Source: TMED14 sp965657195 (lineage in GTDB: Bacteria > Bacteroidota > Bacteroidia > Flavobacteriales > Schleiferiaceae). Taken from it: a DNA stretch of 42,845 nucleotides. Position 1 is the first letter of the stretch; each line of letters begins with the position of its first letter. A program made the position numbers and the translations under genes. The notes under the pieces are model-generated. The model did not search any database. It was not told the origin of the DNA and saw only the letters and a list, made by a program, of their open reading frames with translations. Below are positions 23,400 to 31,100 of this stretch, piece after piece. The stretch covers positions 1-42,845 of the forward strand of contig CBFHNK010000008.1 in NCBI GenBank assembly GCA_965657195.1, given 5' to 3'.

Positions 23400-25238
23400 G
23401 TGCGCCTTTCGGTCCTCATTGTCAACTACAACGTCAAGGCCTTTCTTGACCAATGCTTGCGTTCGGTGCAGGCTGCGTCCAAGGGTCTTGACGTCGAAGT
23501 CATCGTCGTCGACAACGCGTCCACCGACGGAAGCGGCGAGTGGATCACCGCGCAGTTCCCTGAGGTCCGCTGGATCGCCTCCCCAACCAACCTCGGATTC
23601 GGACGCGCCAACAACCTCGCCCTGCGCGAAGCCACCGGCGACGTGGTGCTCTACCTCAACCCCGACACCGTAGTGCCTGAAGACAACTTCGCCACGGCCT
23701 TGGCCTACCTTGCCGACCACCCCGAAGTCGGATCCCTCGGGTGCCGCATGATCGACGGAACGGGCGAATTCCTCCCGGAATCCAAACGCGCCCTGCCGAC
23801 CCCCGCCGTGGCCCTCTACCGTCTGCTGGGGTTGAGCAGTCTTTTTCCGCGCAGCCCCCGATTCGCCCGCTACTACCTGGGCCACCTCCCCGAGGACCAA
23901 AACGCCGAAGTCGACGTGCACTGCGGAGCCTGGATGATGGTGCGCAAACCCATCCTCGACCAACTCGGCGGTTTTGACGAAGCCTACTTCATGTACGGCG
24001 AAGACATCGACCTGAGCTACCGCATCCAAAAGGCGGGTTGGCAAAACCACTACCTCGCGACCTCGCCCATCATTCACTACAAGGGAGAGTCGACCAAGCA
24101 CGCCACCTGGAAGTACGTCAAAACGTTTCACGAGGCCATGGACATCTTTGCACGCACGCACTTCGCGGGCCGTGCCGCGGCATTCAGCGCGCTTATTCGC
24201 TTCGGAATCTACGCCAAGGCCACATCCACCGTGGTGCAGCGCTGGGCCGCCGTGCTGCTCCCGCTTCTTTTGGACCTCGCACTGGGCTACGTCTTAGCCG
24301 AGTCGGCCACCAGCTACTGGGAGCGTTCGCACCGCTACGTCGAGGGCGGAGCCTACCCCATCGCCTACCGCTGGCTTGTTTTACCGGCCTACACCGTGAC
24401 CTGGTTTGCCGTGCACACTGCCCTGGGCGGAGCACGCGGAACCCTTCGCCGCTGGTTTTCAAGCAGCTTATTGGCCACCCTTACGCTACTCGTGGGCTAC
24501 GCCCTCCTACCCTTAGACTGGCGGTTTTCGCGAGCGCTCGTCCTACTCTCATCCCTTCTTTTTGCATCTGCATCCATGGCCAATCGGGTACTTCGGTTGG
24601 CCATTGGACTTCGGAACCGCGGCCTCCTACGCCACGGAACCCTGCACCTTGGCCGACCTGCACCGACCGCACATTCCGACCCTCATTCCACCGATACCGA
24701 CTTGCCCTTCGACGGCCACATTGAATCAGGCATAAACCTTTTTCGCCCCGCCATGGTGGCCATTCACGCCCAAGGCGGAATCCCCTTTCGCCGCAGCATC
24801 GACCTCATGATTGCCCAACGCGGCCAGGGAGTCCGCTTTCGAATGGTCTACCCAAACTGGACCTTAGGGAGCGACGACCGCAGACTTGCCTCTGATGCCG
24901 CGATCCCTGAGCTTGACAAGCCCTTAGTACGCCGAAGCCGCGCACTGCTTCACGCTGCGATCACGATGGTCGTGACCCTGCTTAGCCCCCTACTCGCGCT
25001 GCATCCGCAGGGCCGTCGGCTGGTCGCTGCGCTGCCCTCGGTATGGTCCGGAACCAAATCCTGGGTCGGATACACCAGCTCTGCCCTTGGGCTGAGTCCG
25101 CTCAAGCCGGGCGTGGTTCCGCATGTGGCGCCGAGCGGGGTCGCGGAATGGGACCTCGAAGCCGACCGACGTTACGCAAGCCGTTGGCACGCGGATTTAG
25201 ACGTTTATGCACTTCTGCGCCGGCAACCTGTGCCGTAA
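23400..25238 (+). CDS. Membrane glycosyltransferase: GT2 domain fused to a transmembrane / sugar-transferase-like C terminus
   Basis: The 612-aa product starts at GTG 23400 (V-R-L-S-V-L-I-V-N-Y-N). Residues 1-~260 are a GT-A fold, family 2, like rhamnosyltransferases: VIVVDNASTDGSGEW, LGFGRANNLALREATGD, the metal-binding YLNPDTVV and MYGEDIDLSYRIQKAGW. It is followed by four hydrophobic spans (about 280-300, 325-345, 355-375, 380-400), a soluble stretch with FRMVYPNWTLGSDD and a further hydrophobic segment (about 520-540). The tail KSWVGYTS...LSPLKPGV...DLDVYALLRR resembles the end of polyprenyl-phosphate sugar transferases, but I see no complete catalytic motif there. It probably builds a surface glycan at the inner membrane. 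The TAA stop lies inside the next gene's -7 box. Confidence 0.85.
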   Translation: MRLSVLIVNYNVKAFLDQCLRSVQAASKGLDVEVIVVDNASTDGSGEWITAQFPEVRWIASPTNLGFGRANNLALREATGDVVLYLNPDTVVPEDNFATALAYLADHPEVGSLGCRMIDGTGEFLPESKRALPTPAVALYRLLGLSSLFPRSPRFARYYLGHLPEDQNAEVDVHCGAWMMVRKPILDQLGGFDEAYFMYGEDIDLSYRIQKAGWQNHYLATSPIIHYKGESTKHATWKYVKTFHEAMDIFARTHFAGRAAAFSALIRFGIYAKATSTVVQRWAAVLLPLLLDLALGYVLAESATSYWERSHRYVEGGAYPIAYRWLVLPAYTVTWFAVHTALGGARGTLRRWFSSSLLATLTLLVGYALLPLDWRFSRALVLLSSLLFASASMANRVLRLAIGLRNRGLLRHGTLHLGRPAPTAHSDPHSTDTDLPFDGHIESGINLFRPAMVAIHAQGGIPFRRSIDLMIAQRGQGVRFRMVYPNWTLGSDDRRLASDAAIPELDKPLVRRSRALLHAAITMVVTLLSPLLALHPQGRRLVAALPSVWSGTKSWVGYTSSALGLSPLKPGVVPHVAPSGVAEWDLEADRRYASRWHADLDVYALLRRQPVP

Positions 25239-25243
25239 ATTTG
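25236..25243 (+). promoter_or_regulatory. -7 box (TAAATTTG) for the E2 gene, overlapping the upstream stop codon
   Basis: TAAATTTG begins with the TAA stop of the glycosyltransferase and lies 19 nt before the E2 ATG. Confidence 0.5.
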
Positions 25244-25262
25244 CCGAACAACCCAACTGACC

Positions 25263-26720
25263 ATGTTTGAATTGACGATGCCCAAAATGGGCGAATCTGT
25301 AGCCGAGGCCACCATTACCCAATGGCTGAAGAACGAAGGTGACTCCATTGCATTGGACGAATCAGTGCTAACCATTGCCACCGACAAGGTGGACAGCGAC
25401 ATTCCGTCGCCCGTTGCCGGAGTTTTGGTCAAGAAGTTGTTCAACGAGAACGACGTCATTCAAGTGGGTCAGGTCATTGCCCACATCGATACGGGTCACG
25501 GCAAAGCCGCAGCTCCCGCAGCCAGCAACCCGCAACCCGCAGCTGCTCCCGCAGCCAGCAACCCGCAACCCGCAGCTGCTCCCGCAGCCAGCAACCAGCA
25601 ACCCGCAGCTGCTCCCGCAGCCAGCAACCAGCAACCCGCAGCTGCTCCCGCAGCCCGCAGCCCGCAGCCAGCAACCAGCAACGAGCAGCCAACAGCCAGC
25701 AGCACGCAACCAGCAACCAAAAGCAGCGGCAACCGCTTCTACTCTCCGTTAGTGCGCAGCATGGCTACGCAAGAAGGCGTATCGCACGGCGAGCTCGACA
25801 GCATCGACGGTTCAGGTCAAGACGGCCGCGTCACCAAGCAGGACCTTCTCGCCTACCTTGCTCAGCGAGCTTCGGGCGTGAACCTAAGCACGCCCAAAGC
25901 AGCTCTGGAGGTTCCCTCAGCCGCACCTGTACCGGCACCCGCTGCTCCAACAAGTCCCGCCACCGCAGCAGCTGGCCACGGATTTAAGGCTCCGGCGCCC
26001 AACGTATTCCCTGGCGACGAAATCCGCGAAATGGACCGCATGCGCAAGCTTATCGCCGACCACATGGTGATGAGCAAGCACGTAGCTCCGCACGTCACCT
26101 CATTTGTCGAGGCCGACGTGACTGCGATTGTGCGCTGGCGCGAAAAAGTCAAGTCGGGCTACGAAAAGCGCGAAGGCGAAAAACTCACCTTCACCCCCAT
26201 CTTCATGGAGGCCGTGGTCAAGGCCATCAAGGACTTCCCGAACATCAACGTGAGTGTCGACGGCAACAACATCGTGTACCACAAACCGATTAACCTCGGA
26301 ATGGCCACGGCGTTGCCCAGCGGCAACCTCATCGTTCCCGTCATTAAAAACGCCGACCGATTGAGCCTTAGCGGCATGACCAAGGAAGTCAACGAACTGG
26401 CCAACCGCGCGCGCTCCAACGCCCTCAAGCCCGACGACATTCAAGGCGGAACCTACACGGTCACCAACGTCGGAGGCTTTGGCAACATCCTCGGAACGCC
26501 AATCATCAACCAGCCCCAAGTAGCAATTCTGGCCCTCGGCGCCATCCGCAAGATGCCGGCAGTCGTTGAGACTGCTGAAGGAGATGTGATTGCCATCCGC
26601 CACAAAATGTTCCTCTCGCATTCGTACGACCACCGCGTGGTTGACGGTGCCTTGGGCGGAATGTTTGTGCGCCGCGTAGCCGACTACCTCGAGCAGTGGG
26701 ATCCGAACCGCGAAATCTGA
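25263..26720 (+). CDS. 2-oxo acid dehydrogenase complex E2 (dihydrolipoyl acyltransferase), branched-chain type likely
   Basis: This 485-aa E2 core transfers acyl groups from lipoamide to CoA. Residues 1-78 are a lipoyl domain with the modified lysine in ATDKVDS (K42). Then comes an Ala/Pro/Ser/Gln-rich linker (about 80-155), of which 83-137 are five 11-residue repeats of the AAPAASNPQPA type. The E1/E3-binding domain follows (YSPLVRSMATQEGVS...GQDGRVTKQDL, about 158-200), then a second Ala/Pro linker and the catalytic domain (about 250-485) with SYDHRVVDGALGG (H457, D461). The N terminus MPKMGESVAEATI is typical of branched-chain or 2-oxoglutarate-type E2 in Bacteroidota. No E1 or E3 gene is nearby, so the exact complex is uncertain. 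It overlaps the exonuclease gene by one base (TGATG). Confidence 0.9.
   Translation: MFELTMPKMGESVAEATITQWLKNEGDSIALDESVLTIATDKVDSDIPSPVAGVLVKKLFNENDVIQVGQVIAHIDTGHGKAAAPAASNPQPAAAPAASNPQPAAAPAASNQQPAAAPAASNQQPAAAPAARSPQPATSNEQPTASSTQPATKSSGNRFYSPLVRSMATQEGVSHGELDSIDGSGQDGRVTKQDLLAYLAQRASGVNLSTPKAALEVPSAAPVPAPAAPTSPATAAAGHGFKAPAPNVFPGDEIREMDRMRKLIADHMVMSKHVAPHVTSFVEADVTAIVRWREKVKSGYEKREGEKLTFTPIFMEAVVKAIKDFPNINVSVDGNNIVYHKPINLGMATALPSGNLIVPVIKNADRLSLSGMTKEVNELANRARSNALKPDDIQGGTYTVTNVGGFGNILGTPIINQPQVAILALGAIRKMPAVVETAEGDVIAIRHKMFLSHSYDHRVVDGALGGMFVRRVADYLEQWDPNREI
25509..25673 (+). repeat. 33-bp in-frame tandem repeat (5 copies) in the E2 linker
   Basis: Five 33-bp units encode AAPAASNPQPA (twice), AAPAASNQQPA (twice) and AAPAARSPQPA. 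They are followed by irregular CCAGCAACCAGCAACGAGC-type sequence to about 25725. The DNA words CCAGCAAC and CCAGCAACCAGCAAC also occur between genes at 21261-21290 and 41158-41199. Confidence 0.9.
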
Positions 26721-27475
26721 TGAATTTAGCCCGCCCCCTCTGCGTCTTCGATATCGAGTCGACGGGCGTCAATGTAGTCCACGACCGAATTGTCGAACTC
26801 TGCGTGCTGCGGGTTCAGCCGGACGGTTCCGAGACCGTAAAAACATGGCGGGTGAATCCGGGCATTCCGATTCCCGAGGCTGCAACAGCCATCCACGGAA
26901 TCAGCAACGAAGACATCGCAGATGCCCCCGCTTTTCAGCAGATTCTACCTGAATTGCTTCCGCTGCTACAGGGCAGTGACCTCGCCGGATTCAACAGCAA
27001 CAAGTTTGATATTCCGATGCTTGCTGAAGAACTCCTTCGGGCTGGAAGCGACTTTGACCTTAGCCAGTGCCGCAGTGTAGATGTACAGAATATCTTTCAC
27101 AAAAAAGAGCAGCGCACGCTCAGCGCGGCCTACGCGTTTTACTGCCAGGCCGACCTTAAGAACGCCCACACCGCCGAGGCCGACGTTCGCGCCACCTACG
27201 AAGTACTCAAGGCACAGCTCGAGCGCTACCCGGACCTTCCCAAAGAAGTGCCGGCATTGAGCGACTTCAGCACCATGCACCGTGCCGCCGACTTTGCGGG
27301 ATTCATCACGTTTGATGCCGAAGGCCACGAGCAGTTCAGCTTTGGCAAGTACAAAGGTCAGCGCGTCAGCCATGTGCTCCTCAAGGATCCCGGCTACTAC
27401 TCTTGGTTGCAAAACGCAGACTTCCCGTTGTTTACCAAAAAAATCCTCACGGCCATTCGGCTCCGCCAGCGATGA
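26720..27475 (+). CDS. DnaQ-like (DEDD) 3'-5' exonuclease
   Basis: The 251-aa product begins M-N-L-A-R-P-L-C-V-F-D and overlaps the E2 stop (TGATG); a longer frame from 26696 is within E2 and rejected. The RNase-H-like exonuclease motifs are complete: Exo I FDIESTG (9-15), Exo II GFNSNKFDIPML (about 97-108) and Exo III HTAEADVRATYEV with the catalytic His and Asp (about 155-167). In this family it may be a DNA polymerase III epsilon-type proofreading or repair nuclease. The ~60 C-terminal residues (FGKYKGQRVSHVLLKDPGYYSWLQNADFP) form an exonuclease-associated segment seen in Bacteroidota homologues. It overlaps the FAH gene as ATGA. Confidence 0.88.
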   Translation: MNLARPLCVFDIESTGVNVVHDRIVELCVLRVQPDGSETVKTWRVNPGIPIPEAATAIHGISNEDIADAPAFQQILPELLPLLQGSDLAGFNSNKFDIPMLAEELLRAGSDFDLSQCRSVDVQNIFHKKEQRTLSAAYAFYCQADLKNAHTAEADVRATYEVLKAQLERYPDLPKEVPALSDFSTMHRAADFAGFITFDAEGHEQFSFGKYKGQRVSHVLLKDPGYYSWLQNADFPLFTKKILTAIRLRQR

Positions 27476-28077
27476 AAATCATCTGTGTCGGACGCAACTA
27501 CCGGGCACATGCCGAAGAACTCGGCAATGCCGTACCCGAAGTGCCCGTGGTTTTTTGCAAACCGGATTCCGCGCTACTGCCGCCGCGAAACCCGTTTGTG
27601 ATTCCGCCTTGGACCCAGGACGTGCACCACGAAATCGAATGGGTCGTGCGAATCAGCAAAGTGGGCAAGTACATCGAACCGCGCTTTGCGCTCCAGTACA
27701 TCGACGCCATGACCGTTGGCTTGGACTTTACAGCACGCGACCTGCAGTCAGAGCTCAAGTCCAAGGGGCTCCCCTGGGAACGCGCCAAAGGGTTTGACGG
27801 CAGCGCCGTCCTCGGTACCTGGTCGGACCTACCCGAACCATCGCAGGCCCACCACATTCGCCTCGAAAAAAATGGCGCTACCGTACAAGAGGGAAGCACT
27901 GCTGACTTTTTGACTCCCATTGAAGACCTCATTGCCTTTGTGAGCCAGTACTTTACGCTGAAAAAAGGGGATGTACTCTTCACCGGAACTCCTGCGGGGG
28001 TCGGCCCCGTCACCCCTGGAGATCGCCTAGAAGGCTTTTTAAATGGTGAATCGCGGCTGCGAGTGAACATTCGCTAG
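27472..28077 (+). CDS. Fumarylacetoacetate hydrolase (FAH) family protein
   Basis: The 201-aa product is a short single-domain FAH-fold enzyme. It starts MKIICVGRNYRAHAEEL; the ATG overlaps the exonuclease TGA, while the longer frame from 27403 lies inside that gene. The metal-binding carboxylates are visible in VHHEIEWVVRI and VGLDFTARDLQ, followed by the substrate loop KGFDGSAVLG and FTGTPAGVGPVTPGD. Such proteins include acylpyruvases and oxaloacetate decarboxylases or tautomerases (FAHD1-like) that cleave or decarboxylate small oxo acids. The precise substrate cannot be assigned. It is the third gene of a run with E2 and the exonuclease, linked by overlapping stop/start codons. Confidence 0.88.
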   Translation: MKIICVGRNYRAHAEELGNAVPEVPVVFCKPDSALLPPRNPFVIPPWTQDVHHEIEWVVRISKVGKYIEPRFALQYIDAMTVGLDFTARDLQSELKSKGLPWERAKGFDGSAVLGTWSDLPEPSQAHHIRLEKNGATVQEGSTADFLTPIEDLIAFVSQYFTLKKGDVLFTGTPAGVGPVTPGDRLEGFLNGESRLRVNIR

Positions 28078-28100
28078 GCCGTAGCGTCCGCGACTTCTCG

Positions 28101-28137
28101 TATATTTGAGGTTCTAGGTTTATACCTAACCGAGAAC
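28101..28137 (+). promoter_or_regulatory. -7 box (TATATTTG) and leader hairpin for the large T9SS protein
   Basis: TATATTTG at 28101-28108 matches the -7 consensus and lies 40 nt before the ATG at 28149. The leader can fold as GTTCTAGGT (28111-28119) against ACCTA and AGAAC (to 28137) with an ACCG bulge. Confidence 0.5.
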
Positions 28138-28148
28138 GAACGCCTGCT

Positions 28149-31100
28149 ATGACGCACCTACTACGCCGCCTTGGGCTTGCTGCCATCGCCTACATCGCGC
28201 TGAATTTCAGCGCAAACGCGCAAGTCACTACTGTTTTTTATGAGGACTTCGACAGCCCTCCACTCAATGTTTCGACCAGCCATACCCAGCCGGGTGTCAT
28301 CCAGTATTGGAACGACACCAACGCATTGAGCGTGAGCGGTACGAAGAGTTACCATGCCAATGTCCTTCCTCAGGATACTATTTTCTTTCAAACACAGGCT
28401 TTTTCGACGGTGGGCAACTCGTTTGTGCGCCTATCGTTTGACCACATCGGTAAAATTCACTTTGGTCAACGTGGCTACATTCGAGTTTCGACGAACAACG
28501 GAGCCACTTGGACGACACTTGACTCCAATCATTATCGAGGAACAAGTGCGAGCTTTGCTACACTTGGGTACATCAACGAGGTAATGTATGCCAACTCTGC
28601 GGCCCCCAACTACTGGGGAGGCGCGACAACTCTTGGTCAAGGCGTTGCCCCTACAAACAACTGGTGGGTCAACGAGGTTTTCGATATTTCAAGCATTGCG
28701 GGTAGCGGTCCAAGCGGAACCGGCAACGGATTCAGCCAAGTTCTTGTGAAGTTTGCGCTTCAGTACCGGGTTCCAAGTGGCGGGGCCACAACTGCAGGCT
28801 GGTTTGTCGACAACCTCAAAGTTGAAGCTGCCCCGTGCGAACTAATTCCGCCTCGAATCAATTGGAACCTCAACCCACGGCGCGAACCCATTGGCGCTCG
28901 CTATCAGGCAACCGAACAAGTTCGCCTGCGCGCTTCAGACAATATCCTCCCAAAATCAGGTATGGATTCGGTAGTGCTTCACTACCAGCTCAATGGTGGC
29001 CCTTGGAATATTTTAAACATGACAGCAGTCAACACGGCATCGTGCCCAGACTCCACTGAGTATTTTCACAACTTTACCAACCTTGTCGTGGGCGACACGA
29101 TCAACTGGTGGGTTGAGGCTTTTGACTGTGCGTGCGACGAAAACTCCACGCGTTCGCCCTCAACTGCTGCCGCAGTTTCCTTCAATACTTTTTGGCGCGA
29201 CCCGTCGCCCCCCGCGGTCTGTGGCCCTTCATTGCCCAACAGCTTCCCGTTTGTCGCCACAACATTCCCGTACGTAGAGAACTTTGAGGCCTTTTATTGG
29301 ATGGCCGGCACCGGTGCCGGCAGTAGTGGGACAACCCACCGAGGGGTATTCCCATTGGGTAACCCTCCAGCTGGCCGCAACTACGAGGTTTCACCAAACC
29401 CCCTATCTACGGGATTTGCCTGGTCGGTACGAACCGGTCAGACCGGTTCGTTCGGCACTGGCCCAATTGGTGACCATACAACGGGAAGCGGGAAATATCT
29501 CTACACTGAGGCCTCGCAAGGCAACCCAGGAAACACATCAGTATTTATTACTCCATGCTTGAAGTTGGACAATATTTCGCATGCCGCTGCTGAATTTTAC
29601 TACCACAAATTCGGCGCACATATGGGTAATCTTCGCGTAGACATTGATACGGGCGCTGGATTCCTAAACAATTTGGGCGTAATTGGCGTAAACCTCATCA
29701 CTGGTCCTACACACCGTGGAATCGCTGATCCGTGGGACAAGGCGTTCATCAACCTTGACCCCTACCTCGGCAAGTACGTCCGTATGCGATTTGTGGGTAC
29801 GAAGAATAATTCCTCAGCGAATGACCGCGGAGACATGGCCATCGACGACATCAAGATCTTCCAGCCTTTTACCCGTGACCTCAATTTACTGGAATCATTC
29901 AAACCACAAAACGGATTCTGTACATATTCCAATTTGGAAGATGTGCGAATCCGGTTCAGAACTGAAGGGTGGCAAGCCTTGACCGAAATTCCGCTTGCGT
30001 TTTCAGTAAAAAATCTTTCAACAGGCGCCACCACTATTCTTCGCGACACCGTGGTGGGGAACTTCGCTATGGCTGACACCATGACCTACACCTTCACACC
30101 GAAGGCCAACTTGAGTGCGTTCACCAACTTTGAAATCTACATTTGGTCTGAACTCAGCGGTGACGGACAGAGCAGCAACGACAGCATCGGACCTATTGCA
30201 ATCGAGCACATTCAACCAATCAGTACCTTCCCGTACTTCTTGAACTTTGATGGCCCAGGTTGGACACCGGGCAATGGAACCACCGCAAACCCCGGCACCT
30301 TTGCTCCTTCGGGTTGGTTTGCGCTACCCGCTTCAAACAGTGGGGAATATGCATTCATGGTTGGCAAAAATTTAACACCGACAGGAGCTACCGGCCCACG
30401 TTGGTCTAAAGATCGCAAGGGCAACTACCTCTATGCTGAAGGCAACTTTGGAGCCAACAGCCCCTTTGCACTCTTTCAGCAAGAGGGATGTGTCGATCTG
30501 AGTGGCATGACCAATCCGGTGCTATCCTTCTGGTACTTTATGCACGGAGCAGACATCGCTTCTCTTGGCGTGCAAGTTGTTCCGTCGGGAAGTAACACTT
30601 GGACCACCATTCCTGCGTCGATCATCACGGGCCAGCAGCAAACCTCTGAAACAGGAGACTGGGCCTACAAACTCGTTGACTTGTCCGCATACGCCGGTCA
30701 AACGATTAAAATGCGCCTTGTTGCCGGTAAGTCCGGAGCCGGACAAGCCGCAGACATCGCCATCGACGACTTACTGATTTACGAGCACCCCAACAACGAT
30801 GTAGGTGTTACCGCAATTACCTCTCCACCGAATACTGTGTTCTTGACCACCCCACAAAACCTGGTACTCAAGGTGCGCAACTACGGTAAGCAGACAAAAT
30901 CAAATGTTCCGGTAACCGTAGTGGTCAAGGACCTCTGTACGGCATCGAACACCAATACCTATACGTATACGGTACCGAGCATTGCAGCGGGTGCTGAGGC
31001 GACGCTCACGGTGACTACGCCAGTAGTCTACTGGGAAGGCGACCTTGAAATCAAAGCCTACACTACCCTGGCCGGCGATGCCTTTTCACGCAACGATACA

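Noticed and set aside
22959..24161. 400-codon antisense frame across recR and the glycosyltransferase
   Set aside because: It spans two real genes on the other strand and shows no family features.
25368..25732. Cys/Gly/Leu-rich repetitive antisense frames in the E2 linker
   Set aside because: They are the reverse complement of the in-frame Ala/Pro repeat and have no independent support.
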